A stretch of DNA of 52,906 nucleotides. It comes from JADJQU01 sp035490315 (GTDB lineage: Bacteria > Planctomycetota > UBA1135 > GCA-002686595). A model generated the notes under the pieces. That model saw nothing but the letters and a program-made list of their open reading frames with translations, did no database searches and was not told where the DNA came from. Position numbers and translations under genes: made by a program. This document shows positions 40,622 to 49,338 of this stretch, piece by piece (position 1 is the stretch's first letter; the number at the start of each line of letters is the position of its first letter). The DNA lies in contig DATHET010000011.1 of assembly GCA_035490315.1 (NCBI GenBank), forward strand, positions 1 through 52,906, given 5' to 3'.

Positions 40622-43447
40622 ATGAAAAAAGTTCGCAGTGCGAATCAGCGTCGTGGGGCAGGTTTCATCATCTCGGGCTTGTTCGCGGGACTGATCGTCC
40701 TGTTCAGCGCCTGCAGCGGTGAAACTGGATCCTTGTCGGCGCAGGCCGGCAGCTCGTGCATGCTGTGCCACAACGGCTCGCAGCACACCGACTATTCCGG
40801 CCCGGGCATCGAGAATCCCCACCCCTTCCCGGATACCACTCCGGGGGCCACGGTCGATTCGACGCGTCTCGACTGCGTGCTCTGCCACGGCGGCAATCCG
40901 AACGGCGTCGACAAAGTGACGAGCCACGTACCGCCCCCGCCGCAGATCGGCGACGCGCTCAAGCTCTCGACCGACGCGAAGGCCTACTTCAATCGCCTGA
41001 CGCAAGCCGGTCTCGACAAGTTCGGCGATTACTCGGCGAACGGCGTCACCTACCACGCCCTCGACTACCTGCAGTTCATCAACCCCGGCGACCTGCGCGT
41101 CACCACCGATGGCCGCGGCTGCGGGGATTGCCACGAGAAGCACTCCGACTCCGTGTCGACCAGCGCCCTCGCCACCCAGTCGGGCATTTTCTCCGGCGCG
41201 ACCTACGCGATCGGCGCGGGCAGCGCGGTCCCGGAAAACGACGGCGTGCACGAGAAGACGGCGGCCGACATCGGCTTCCGCGCCGTGACCGACGCGAATT
41301 TCGCGACCAGCCAGTCGGTGCTCGGCACAGTCGTGCGCTTGATCGAGGCGCCGGTGTTCTCCGTGTTCGGCGACACGGGCCCGAACGCGATCTTCAACAA
41401 CCCCAATTACTTCTCGGCCGCGCTGAACGACGACCGCAACGCGGACAACACGGTGATCACGGGCTCGCCGCTGCACAACCTGTTCCTCGAGCAGGTCAGC
41501 TTCACCTGCGGCGACTGCCACCTCGGAAGCTCCGGCGCCAACAACCGCGCGGGCGACTTCCGCTCGGCGGGTTGCACCGCCTGTCACATGCAGTACAGCC
41601 TGGGCGGCAAGAGCGGCTCGACCGACCCGAACATCAACAAGCTCGAGCCGGTCAATCCCGACGCGATCCAGGCTCCCGAGCGGCCACACACGCGCTCGCA
41701 CCAGATCAAGAGCGTCGCCAAAACCCTGCCCGGCGGACAGACGATCGCCGGCATCGACGACTACGCCTGCGCCGGCTGCCACCAGGGCTCGAACCGCACC
41801 GTGATGCAGTACTGGGGCATCCGCCTCGACCAGAACGCGGACGTCAAGAACCACCGCCAGTATCCCGCGAATCCGTCCACCTTCACGACCACGCAGAACG
41901 ACGCGCGTCTGTTCGACCAGACCGTGAACAACAACACGTTCAACGGCCGCAACGCCAACCAGTACGTATTGAAAGAGGACTACGACGGCGACGGTCGCGA
42001 CGACACGCCGATGGACGTGCACTACCAGGCGGGCATGGGCTGCATCGACTGCCACGGCAGCTACGACCTGCACGGCGGCAACGCGGAAGCCGGCGAGACG
42101 AGCATCGCCAGCCGCATGGAGCAGCAGGTCGGGATCCGTTGCGAGAGCTGCCACGGAACGATCGAGAGCTACGCCGCGACCGCGCCGGGTGAGGACTACG
42201 GCGGCACGACGCGCGACCTGGCGATGGACGCCGAGAGCAATCCGCTGAAGCACGTGTACCGCGACGCCAACGGCAGGTACTTCCTCAAGAGCCGGCTCGA
42301 CGGCGTGGTGCACTACATCCCGCAGACCCAGGACACGATCGCGGACAATGCCAAGGTGCACCCGACGACCAATGCGCCGATCTACAACCCCAAGGCTTCC
42401 TACGCCATGGGCCGCATCGACGCCGACCCGGCGAACGGCATGGGGCCGCTGCAGACCGGCGCGAACACGCAGAACTTCTCGCACAGCGATTCGATGGACT
42501 GCATCGCCTGCCACGGCTCGTGGACCAACACGTGCATGGGCTGCCACCTGGGTGGCGAGTACAACACGGGCAACAACTTCAGCAACATCACCGGCGAGCG
42601 CATCGTCTACAAGCAGGCGAACGCGGACTTCACCTACCAGTCGCCGATCTACTTCCAGCTCGGCGTCGGCCCGCGCGGCAAGATCACGCAGTTCAGCGCG
42701 AACACCAAGGTCTTCTACAAGTACGAAGACAAGAACAACGTGGTCTCGCAGGTCTTCACCTTCTCCGACCGCAACAGCGCCGGAACCAATCCGGCGGCGG
42801 GCTTCGGCTCGATGAGCCACAACTCGCTGATGGCCCACTCGGTGCGCGGAAAAGTCACCACGCAGAACGAAGGCCCGCGCTACTGCACCGCCTGCCACCT
42901 GTCGACGGAGTCGCTCGCCAACTACGGCACGGAGTACGACACGTTCCGCACGGCGATGGCGAACGACAACTACGCGGCCCTCGACTTCCAGTTCCTCAAG
43001 CAGCACTTCGGCCAGAACACGGGCAACCAGATCAACTCGCCGGTCTGGGCGCACATGGCCGCGGGCCTGGGCACGGGCTTGTTCCTGTTCGACGAGTTCG
43101 GAGCGCCGATCAACCCGCTGGACACCAACCCCAACCGGGTCGGCGCCGGCGGCATCGCGCCCGCGGCGAATTTCAACATCAACCGCGTGCGCTTGAACCT
43201 CGACCGCATCGTCAACACCTCCGGGGTGGCGAAGGGCTCGAACAACCACGCCTGGCTGACCACGGCCTTCAATGCCCTGCTCGGGGCCAATCTTCGCGAC
43301 GGCGCGAGCGACATGCAGCTCGCCGGTCCGCTGGGGACCACGCTGATCAGGAAGCTCAGCGATCCGACGACCGGTATCGTGCTCGACTCCTGGCTCGACG
43401 CCGACTCGGCCAGCCACGGCGGAGCGACGCCGCTGGTCGGTCCATGA
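40622..43447 (+). CDS. 11-haem c-type cytochrome lipoprotein
   Basis: A 941-aa protein from ATG 40622 (a GTG at 40616 is also in frame). The lipobox is LFSAC (Cys about 32). I count eleven CXXCH motifs: CMLCH, CVLCH, CGDCH, CGDCH, CTACH, CAGCH, CIDCH, CESCH, CIACH, CMGCH, CTACH. They are widely spaced, with long Asn/Thr/Asp-rich insertions, unlike the dense 23-haem protein; this is the style of large outer-surface cytochromes such as the OmcB type. It is bracketed by two copies of the 107-nt palindrome and is the likely terminal extracellular electron donor or acceptor of the conduit. A 150-bp leader separates it from copy 1. Confidence 0.9.
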   Translation: MKKVRSANQRRGAGFIISGLFAGLIVLFSACSGETGSLSAQAGSSCMLCHNGSQHTDYSGPGIENPHPFPDTTPGATVDSTRLDCVLCHGGNPNGVDKVTSHVPPPPQIGDALKLSTDAKAYFNRLTQAGLDKFGDYSANGVTYHALDYLQFINPGDLRVTTDGRGCGDCHEKHSDSVSTSALATQSGIFSGATYAIGAGSAVPENDGVHEKTAADIGFRAVTDANFATSQSVLGTVVRLIEAPVFSVFGDTGPNAIFNNPNYFSAALNDDRNADNTVITGSPLHNLFLEQVSFTCGDCHLGSSGANNRAGDFRSAGCTACHMQYSLGGKSGSTDPNINKLEPVNPDAIQAPERPHTRSHQIKSVAKTLPGGQTIAGIDDYACAGCHQGSNRTVMQYWGIRLDQNADVKNHRQYPANPSTFTTTQNDARLFDQTVNNNTFNGRNANQYVLKEDYDGDGRDDTPMDVHYQAGMGCIDCHGSYDLHGGNAEAGETSIASRMEQQVGIRCESCHGTIESYAATAPGEDYGGTTRDLAMDAESNPLKHVYRDANGRYFLKSRLDGVVHYIPQTQDTIADNAKVHPTTNAPIYNPKASYAMGRIDADPANGMGPLQTGANTQNFSHSDSMDCIACHGSWTNTCMGCHLGGEYNTGNNFSNITGERIVYKQANADFTYQSPIYFQLGVGPRGKITQFSANTKVFYKYEDKNNVVSQVFTFSDRNSAGTNPAAGFGSMSHNSLMAHSVRGKVTTQNEGPRYCTACHLSTESLANYGTEYDTFRTAMANDNYAALDFQFLKQHFGQNTGNQINSPVWAHMAAGLGTGLFLFDEFGAPINPLDTNPNRVGAGGIAPAANFNINRVRLNLDRIVNTSGVAKGSNNHAWLTTAFNALLGANLRDGASDMQLAGPLGTTLIRKLSDPTTGIVLDSWLDADSASHGGATPLVGP

Positions 43448-43490
43448 CGGCCTGACGCGCGCGGCTCGACCGCAACGATCGCGGTGCCGC

Positions 43491-43597
43491 GTACGGAGTC
43501 AGGTGAATTCGTCCGGAGTCGTGAGCCTCATGTCGCCTGCGCGCAGCGCAGGCGACATGAGGCTCACGACTCCGGACGAATTCACCTGACTCCGTAT
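43491..43597. repeat. 107-nt palindrome, copy 2
   Basis: It has the same geometry as copy 1 (51 + 5 + 51). The outer 33 bp are identical to copy 1's left arm. The inner stem is different (AGCCTCATGTCGCCTGCG) yet fully complementary, and the loop CGCAG is the reverse complement of copy 1's CTGCG. The only non-Watson-Crick pair is the outermost G-T. It lies 43 bp after the 11-haem gene and 19 bp before the ATPase-nuclease cassette. Confidence 0.95.
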
Positions 43598-43609
43598 CGA
43601 CGCTAGAAT
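43581..43609 (+). promoter_or_regulatory. Putative promoter overlapping palindrome copy 2
   Basis: TTCACC (43581-43586), inside the right arm of the palindrome, a 17-bp spacer and TAGAAT (43604-43609), 7 bases before ATG 43617. The spacing fits sigma-70 and implies a very short leader. It is prediction only. Confidence 0.45.
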
Positions 43610-43616
43610 CCCCGCC

Positions 43617-43799
43617 ATGACCAGCCTGGAGGATCTCGAGCAGCGCATCCGCGAGCGCGGCGTTCGCGTCGAGGAGCGGATCGCGCTGCTGCGCGTGCTC
43701 GAGCAGACGGACGCGGAGGCGCAGCTCGCCGCGCGGCGCGAGGAGCTGCTCGCCTCGGTGCGCAAGGCCGCGGACAAGCTCAAAGGCACCGCGGGATGA
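43617..43799 (+). CDS. 60-aa helical protein, first gene of the ATPase-nuclease cassette
   Basis: A small charged protein (MTSLEDLEQRIRERGVRVEE and on to KAADKLKGTAG), predicted to be one or two amphipathic helices with heptad-like Leu/Val/Ala spacing, that is, coiled-coil-like. Its stop overlaps the ATG of the Rad50-like gene (ATGA), so expression is coupled. It begins 19 bp after the palindrome. No known family is recognised. A helical adaptor or inhibitor for the ATPase is a reasonable guess. Confidence 0.65.
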   Translation: MTSLEDLEQRIRERGVRVEERIALLRVLEQTDAEAQLAARREELLASVRKAADKLKGTAG

Positions 43800-45949
43800 G
43801 ACCGATCGCCCTGAAGCTGCGCAATTTCCGCGGCTGGCGCGAGGGCCAGATCGCCCTCGATCGGCCGCTGGTGGTCGTGATCGGCAAGAATGCCTGCGGC
43901 AAGAGCTCCACGCTCAACGCGATCGAGTGGTGCCTGTTCGGCAAGGAGATCGAGAAGAAGGCGAGTGGAATCGCCGAGCGCGCGGACTGGGAAGCCTCGC
44001 ACCGCGGCGCCAGCGCGCCGACCGAGGTCGCGCTGACCCTCGCCACCGAGAGCGGCAATGCGACGATCACGCGCCGCCGCGACGCGGAAGCCGCGGCGCG
44101 CGCGGAGGACGAGTTGACGGTCGACCTCGCGGACGGCCGCAAGCTGGCGGGGAGCGAAGCCCAGGCCTGGATCCGCGAGTCGCGCCTTCCCGACTGGGAA
44201 ACCTGGCGGCGCGCCTGCTGCCAGCACCAGGAAGTCTCGCGCGCGCGGCTGACCGACGCCAGCGACCGCTCGCTGATCCTCTCGTCGCTGCTCGGCCTCG
44301 ATGATTTCGATCGGCTGAACGGGGTGCTGCGCGAGCAGCAGCCGCGCAAGCTGATCGAGCTGCTCGACTCCGAGCTCGCGGAGCTGGAGAAGGTCGTGCT
44401 GTACCGTTTGAGCCAGCCTTCGGAGGATCTCTTCGAGAGCGAGCGCCGTCTGGAAGCCCTGGGTGTCGAGCGCGCGCGCATTTCGCCGGCCCTGTCGCTC
44501 GAGATCGCGCGCGCCGCGTCCGGGCGCGCCCAGGATCTCGCGCTGCGCTTGCGCGTCACGATCGAAGTTCCGAGCTTCCCGAGCGACGCTGACGAGGCCG
44601 CGATGCGCAAGTGGGCCGACGCTTGGATCGCCCAGGTGCGCAAGGAATCGAAGCTCTCCGATCGTCTGTCAGCCGCGACCAAGAAGCGCGCGCGGATCGC
44701 GGCCGAGCTCGAGCAGCTCGAGCCGTCCGAAGCCCGCTGGCGCGAATCGAAAGAGACTCTGGCGCTCGAGCTGCGCGAGCGCGGAGACGATGCGACGCGC
44801 AAACGCCTGGGCCTGGAAGCCGCGAAGACCTTGCAGGATGCCGAGCAGCGACTGCGCGAGGAGAACCGCACGCTGTCGCTGCTGCGCGAGGCCGCCGGAG
44901 TGCTGCGCGAGTCGCAGCGCTTCGATCAATGCCCCGTGTGCACGAGCGGCGTGCCGGGACTGCTCGCCCGTCTGGAGCAGACGCTCGAGCAGGGAGGCGG
45001 CGGAAAAATCCCTGCCCTCAGCGCCGAGCGCGACCAGGCCCGCGAACGCGCGACCACGCTCGAGGCCGGCGCCGGCGCGCTCACTCGACTGGTCGACAGC
45101 GAAACCCAATCGCGCAAGTCCTACGAATCGCGGCGCGAAAACCTGAGTGCCCTGCTCACTCCCGGCCGGCTTCGCGACGGCCTGGACCTGCTCGCGGCCG
45201 CGCGCGAGGAAGACGAAGCCCTCGCCAAGGAAATCTCCGAGCTCGAGACCCTGCTCGCCGGCCTGGAGCCCGAGCTCGAGGCCCACCGCGGCGACGCCGA
45301 GCGCCTGCGCGAGCTGAACAAGTGGCGCGTCGCGGCCCGCCGAGCCCAGCAGCGCGCCGACCTGAGCGCCTCGCCCGAGTGGAAGGCCTTCCAGGAAGCC
45401 CTCGACGCCGCGGCCTGCTTCGCCGCCGATCTCGACGTGCTCGGGGCGATGGCGCGCGAGGCTCAGGAAGAGCGCTCGTCGAGCCGCGAGGAAGAAGTGA
45501 ATCGCTCGCTCGGCGTGTACACGCGCCTGATCGCGGGCGAATCCGCCGGTCTCGACGTGCGCGTGCGCGTCAAGCGCACGCCGAAAGGCTTGAGCTACGA
45601 CATCGAGGACGCAGGCGGCGGCCGCGCCCTGTCGATCTTGAATCAAGCATCGCTCAACGCGATCTCCCTGGCCCTGCTCTTCGCCCAGGCCGAGGAACGC
45701 GCGCGCGGCGGCCTGCCGACCTGGCTGGTGCTCGACGATCCGGAGCAGAGCCTCGACGACGAGCACAAGCAGGGACTCGCGCGCGCGATCGAGCGCGTCG
45801 CGGCGAACTCCGCGGTGGTCGTGGCCCTCGCTCCGGGCAAGCTCAGCGAATGGCTGATCGCGCGCAGCGCCCTGCCGCGGCGCACGATCCAGCTCGGGCC
45901 CCGCGACGCGAAGCTCGGCGTGCGCATCGAATCGCAGGAGGAGCGATGA
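43796..45949 (+). CDS. Rad50/SMC-like ATPase with zinc hook
   Basis: A 717-aa protein with SMC/Rad50 architecture. Walker A GKNACGKSS (30-38) and a Q-loop-like CQHQEV (142-147) are followed by coiled coil and a zinc-hook motif CPVC (379-382), almost exactly central. A second coiled coil precedes the C-terminal lobe, with signature LNQASLNAISLALLFAQAEE and Walker B LVLDDPEQSLDDEH (about 643-657). It is much shorter than genuine Rad50 (about 900-1300 aa). It overlaps the small gene upstream and the nuclease downstream by ATGA each. It probably binds DNA ends or structures and controls the nuclease. No mre11 is adjacent. Confidence 0.88.
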   Translation: MRPIALKLRNFRGWREGQIALDRPLVVVIGKNACGKSSTLNAIEWCLFGKEIEKKASGIAERADWEASHRGASAPTEVALTLATESGNATITRRRDAEAAARAEDELTVDLADGRKLAGSEAQAWIRESRLPDWETWRRACCQHQEVSRARLTDASDRSLILSSLLGLDDFDRLNGVLREQQPRKLIELLDSELAELEKVVLYRLSQPSEDLFESERRLEALGVERARISPALSLEIARAASGRAQDLALRLRVTIEVPSFPSDADEAAMRKWADAWIAQVRKESKLSDRLSAATKKRARIAAELEQLEPSEARWRESKETLALELRERGDDATRKRLGLEAAKTLQDAEQRLREENRTLSLLREAAGVLRESQRFDQCPVCTSGVPGLLARLEQTLEQGGGGKIPALSAERDQARERATTLEAGAGALTRLVDSETQSRKSYESRRENLSALLTPGRLRDGLDLLAAAREEDEALAKEISELETLLAGLEPELEAHRGDAERLRELNKWRVAARRAQQRADLSASPEWKAFQEALDAAACFAADLDVLGAMAREAQEERSSSREEEVNRSLGVYTRLIAGESAGLDVRVRVKRTPKGLSYDIEDAGGGRALSILNQASLNAISLALLFAQAEERARGGLPTWLVLDDPEQSLDDEHKQGLARAIERVAANSAVVVALAPGKLSEWLIARSALPRRTIQLGPRDAKLGVRIESQEER

Positions 45950-46467
45950 AGCTCGAGGTCCACGAACGACTGACCGGCCTCTCGGCGGCGTCGGCCAAGG
46001 AATACGGGAAGCTCGTGCAGAAGCTGCTCGCGATCGCATTCCTCGAAGCCGGCGCGGAGAGCTTGACGGATCGCAGCACCCAGGGCATCGACCTCGAGCT
46101 GGTGATCCGCCACAAGTCGCGCGCGATCGAGGTCAAGACTTCCGAGAGCGGCAGCGTCTCGCTCGGCAAGAAGGACCTCGAGGGTCTCGCCGCGCGCGAG
46201 GAAGGCGGCGCCCAGGCCTATGTCGCGGTGCTCGGCAACCGTTTCCTGGACGAGTGGACCTTCGCGCGCTTCCACAAGGGCGAGCTGCAGGCCCAGCAGA
46301 GTTATTCGATCACCCAGCTGCGGCCTTACCGCGACCATGACCTGGAAAAACTGATCGCGAAGACTTTCCCCGAGGCCGTCTTGAAGCACGCGGACGCCGC
46401 GGCGAGCCGCGGACAACCGGCGCTCGACGAAGTGCTCGCCGGATATCCGGCGTACCGGCGCGCGTAG
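45946..46467 (+). CDS. PD-(D/E)XK-like nuclease coupled to the Rad50-like ATPase
   Basis: A 173-aa protein. A helix (YGKLVQKLLAIAFLEAGAES) is followed by GIDLELVIRHKSRAIEVKTS. Here D49 and E62-V-K64 fit the PD-(D/E)XK catalytic pattern (D then ExK on adjacent strands, as in Mrr/Cap4-type restriction nucleases). A later Q is supplied by AQAYVAVLGNRF or QAQQSYSI. The size suggests a bare nuclease domain. ATG 45946 overlaps the ATPase stop (ATGA). It should cut DNA under control of the ATPase, but activity is inferred from motif and context. Confidence 0.78.
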   Translation: MKLEVHERLTGLSAASAKEYGKLVQKLLAIAFLEAGAESLTDRSTQGIDLELVIRHKSRAIEVKTSESGSVSLGKKDLEGLAAREEGGAQAYVAVLGNRFLDEWTFARFHKGELQAQQSYSITQLRPYRDHDLEKLIAKTFPEAVLKHADAAASRGQPALDEVLAGYPAYRRA

Positions 46468-46473
46468 CTCGCT

Positions 46474-47796
46474 CTACGGACAGCGCAGCTCGATCGCGCA
46501 CTCGTAGGTTTCCGTCCAGTCCGCTCGATCGAGCGCGGCCAGGAGCGCGATCATGAAATCGCGCTCCGGCGTGCCCTTGAAGGCGGACTTGCCGTTCCAG
46601 GTCACCTCGATCGGCTTCGACACGTCGAGCAGCTCGCGCGAGAGATACAGCGTCGCGCGCTTGACGCCCTTCGAAGTCAGCTTGACGTTCTGGCCTTCGA
46701 TCTCGACCTCGATGTTCGCGGTCGGCCGCGTCTGGGCCTTGCCGTCGCCTAGCGCATCGAGCTCCTCGACCGACAAGGATCCGCACCAGGGATCCTCCAA
46801 CGTCTCGAAAGCCTTCGCCGAGCGCTTCGGGTACTTCGCGCGCTGCTTGAGCGCGAGCCACTTGAGCCCTTCGTTCAATCGACTCCAGGTCGCGATGTCG
46901 TGGCCCGCGCCGGCGATCTCGACGTACTTCAAGTTCATCCCCGCCCGCTGCAGCCGCTCGCTCGTCCCGCGCGCCTGGGACACGGGACAGATCGCGTCCT
47001 TCTCCCCGTGCAGCACGAAAATCGGCAGGTTGGTGAAATTCACCGTGTAGGGATCGACCTGCCAGGTGACCGAGGACATCGGCGCGATCCCGGCGTAGCG
47101 ATGGCCGCTGGCGCGACCGAGGTACCAGGACCAGAAGCCCGTCTGCGAAAGTCCGCTGACGTACAGCCGGTCCGGATCGATGCAGAAGCGCGAGGCGAGA
47201 TCGCGCCAGAAAAGCTGGAACACGCCGGCAACGCGGTCCTCGGGCAATTCGCCCTTGAGCCCGCCGGCTCCGATCTGCTCGAGGATTTCCGTGCGCGCGA
47301 TCAGCCAGTTGTCGAGGCCGGCCTGCGCGCACTGCCCGCGATAAAACGGCAGGAAATCGGCCTTTTCCTGGTCCGATTTGCCCGCGCCCGTGCCATGGCC
47401 CGGATCGAGCAGCACCGGCGAGGGCTGGGCCGGGTCGTAGCCCGGCGGCACGTCGACGGCGTAGCGGAACACGCCTGCCTCGCAGCTGAACGTGTAGCCG
47501 ACGGTCGTGTCGCCGAACTTGTGCAGCTCGGGCCCCTTGCGCGGCTTCGCCGGATTCTTCTCGAGCAACGGCCCGGCGCGCAGAGCTTGGATCAGATCGT
47601 CGAAGGCGTACTTGGCCACGAGCTTCTTGGCCTGTGTGGTCAAGGCTCCGCGCGTCTTCGGCTCGTCCTTGGCGAGGGCCTCGGTGAACAGCGTGCGCAG
47701 CTTGGCCGCCTCGGCAGCGGGCAGACTCACCGTCTTTTCCTGGATCGGCGCGGCGCACACGGCGAGGCAAGTCAGCAGGGCGAGCAGCTTCATCAC
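46474..47796 (-). CDS. Exported alpha/beta-hydrolase (esterase/PHB-depolymerase-like)
   Basis: A 440-aa protein with signal peptide (MMKLLALLTCLAVCAAPIQ). After a helical region, an alpha/beta-hydrolase domain (about 115-330) has DVPPGYDPAQPSPVLLDPGH, the nucleophile elbow GLSQTG (Ser in GxSxG), FVLHGEKDAICPV (acid strand) and AGAGHDIATW (catalytic His). The C-terminal 90 residues form a beta domain (ANIEVEIEGQNVKLTSKGVK...) as in feruloyl-esterase-like proteins. The substrate is unknown. It converges on the nuclease gene with 6 bp between stops. Confidence 0.82.
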   Translation of the reverse strand: MMKLLALLTCLAVCAAPIQEKTVSLPAAEAAKLRTLFTEALAKDEPKTRGALTTQAKKLVAKYAFDDLIQALRAGPLLEKNPAKPRKGPELHKFGDTTVGYTFSCEAGVFRYAVDVPPGYDPAQPSPVLLDPGHGTGAGKSDQEKADFLPFYRGQCAQAGLDNWLIARTEILEQIGAGGLKGELPEDRVAGVFQLFWRDLASRFCIDPDRLYVSGLSQTGFWSWYLGRASGHRYAGIAPMSSVTWQVDPYTVNFTNLPIFVLHGEKDAICPVSQARGTSERLQRAGMNLKYVEIAGAGHDIATWSRLNEGLKWLALKQRAKYPKRSAKAFETLEDPWCGSLSVEELDALGDGKAQTRPTANIEVEIEGQNVKLTSKGVKRATLYLSRELLDVSKPIEVTWNGKSAFKGTPERDFMIALLAALDRADWTETYECAIELRCP

Positions 47797-47809
47797 GACC
47801 TCCCGAGTC

Positions 47810-49285
47810 TCAGGCCTTCGAACGATTCTCCAACCAGCGCAGCAGCAGGCGCACGCCGACGCCAGAGCCCTGGGGACCGCCGACGTAATCGCGGTTGATC
47901 CCGCCCCAGGCCGTGCCGGCGATGTCGAGGTGCGCCCACTCGGTGTCGCCGACGAAGTAAGAAAGGAAAGCAGCGCCAGCGCTCGAGCCCGAGCCCGCGC
48001 CCTCGCCGTTGATGTTCTTCAAGTCGGCGACCTCGCCCTTCATCTGGTCCTTGTGCACGTCGAGCAGCGGCAGCGGCCACAGGCGCTCGAAGACCTGGTC
48101 CCCCGCCTGGCGCAGCTCCTGCTCGAGGCGCGGGGTGGAGGCGAAGAGTCCGCTGAGCTCGTGTCCCAGAGCGACGACCACCGCGCCCGTCAACGTCGCC
48201 AGGTCGACGATCGTGTCGGGCTCGATCTTGGACTTCGCGTAGCTGATCGCGTCGCACAGGATCATGCGGCCCTCGGCGTCGGTGTTGAGCACCTCGATCG
48301 TGGTCCCGTTCATCGCCGTGACCACGTCGCCGGGCTTGATCGCGCGCCCGTCGGGCAGGTTCTCGGTCGCGGGGATCACGCCGTGGATCTCGAGCGGCAG
48401 ATCGAGCTCGGCCAGCGCATGGAACACGCCGAGCACCGCGGCCGCGCCGGACATGTCGTACTTCATGTCCCACATCTTCGAGGCCGGCTTGATCGAGATG
48501 CCGCCGGCGTCGAAGGTCACGCCCTTGCCGATCAGCGCGATCGTGCCTTTCGATTTCGACTTCGAGCGGTAGACCAGGTGCAGGAGGCGCGGCGGCTCGC
48601 GGCTGCCTTGAGCCACGGCGAGGAAAGCGCCGAGCTCGAGGGCGCGCAGGGCCTTGGACTCGAGGACCTTGAGGCTGATGCGCTCGGAGCGCTTGGCGAT
48701 CTCGCGGGCAGCGTCCGCGAGGTCGCGCGGCGTGAGCACGTTGGCCGGCGAGTTCTGCAGGTCGCGCGCGAAGAGATTCGCTTCCGCGAGGACTTGCCCG
48801 CGCCGCGCGCCGCTCTTGAAGCGCTTGCCCGGACCGCAGAGAGTCACGCCGAGCAGCTTGCGCGCGCGCGGCTTGCTCTTGAAACGCGTGTAGCGATAGG
48901 CGCCCATCAGCGCGCCCTCGGCCAGAGCGATGCCGGCGATCTCCTCATCGCCCGCCTGCTTGGCCAGGTCCGCGTCGCACCAGATCGTCGCCGCGGCGGC
49001 GCCGATCGTGTCCGCGCGCTGCACGGCCAGAGCCGCGACGCGCCGCACGCGCTCGCTGGTGATGTCCGCGGTCTTCCCCAGGCCCACGAAGAGCACGCGC
49101 CGCGCCGGACCGGCGAGCGCATCGGCCAACCGCACCTCGCGGAATTCGCCGCGCAGATCGCCGAGAGCCGTGGCATGGACCTCGACGCCCGCCGGGAGCG
49201 CGGGTTTCGCGCGCTCGTGGTGGAAAACGACGAGCAGGTCCGTCTTGCCCAGGCGGGTCTTGGAATCGACGACGTTGAAATTCAT
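47810..49285 (-). CDS. pepA: Leucyl aminopeptidase (M17)
   Basis: A 491-aa cytosol aminopeptidase. The C-terminal catalytic domain shows IGKGVTFDAGGISIKPA, MKYDMSGAAAVLG, the family signature NTDAEGRMIL and the lysine/arginine active-site residues, with two-metal ligands Lys/Asp/Glu in those motifs; MKGEVADLKNINGEGAGS and WAHLDIAGTAW complete the pattern. It removes N-terminal residues, preferably Leu, from peptides. ATG 49285 gives the expected length; the frame is open far upstream, but only as antisense of the ETF-QO gene. It lies 13 bp upstream of the esterase gene and may share its transcript. Confidence 0.93.
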   Translation of the reverse strand: MNFNVVDSKTRLGKTDLLVVFHHERAKPALPAGVEVHATALGDLRGEFREVRLADALAGPARRVLFVGLGKTADITSERVRRVAALAVQRADTIGAAAATIWCDADLAKQAGDEEIAGIALAEGALMGAYRYTRFKSKPRARKLLGVTLCGPGKRFKSGARRGQVLAEANLFARDLQNSPANVLTPRDLADAAREIAKRSERISLKVLESKALRALELGAFLAVAQGSREPPRLLHLVYRSKSKSKGTIALIGKGVTFDAGGISIKPASKMWDMKYDMSGAAAVLGVFHALAELDLPLEIHGVIPATENLPDGRAIKPGDVVTAMNGTTIEVLNTDAEGRMILCDAISYAKSKIEPDTIVDLATLTGAVVVALGHELSGLFASTPRLEQELRQAGDQVFERLWPLPLLDVHKDQMKGEVADLKNINGEGAGSGSSAGAAFLSYFVGDTEWAHLDIAGTAWGGINRDYVGGPQGSGVGVRLLLRWLENRSKA

Positions 49286-49338
49286 GCGTGGTTGGGAACC
49301 CGGTTGGCGGAAAACGGCCGAGGCGCGGCTGAAGGGAC

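Noticed and set aside
40598..43417. A 939-codon minus-strand open frame opposite the 11-haem cytochrome
   Set aside because: Its protein is Val/Arg/Ala-rich with no domain and is the codon-bias mirror of a GC-rich gene. The plus frame has 11 CXXCH motifs and a lipobox.
40354..43597. The two palindromes as ends of a composite transposon carrying the cytochrome
   Set aside because: No transposase or target duplication is present, and each palindrome is complete in itself, so independent copies are simpler.
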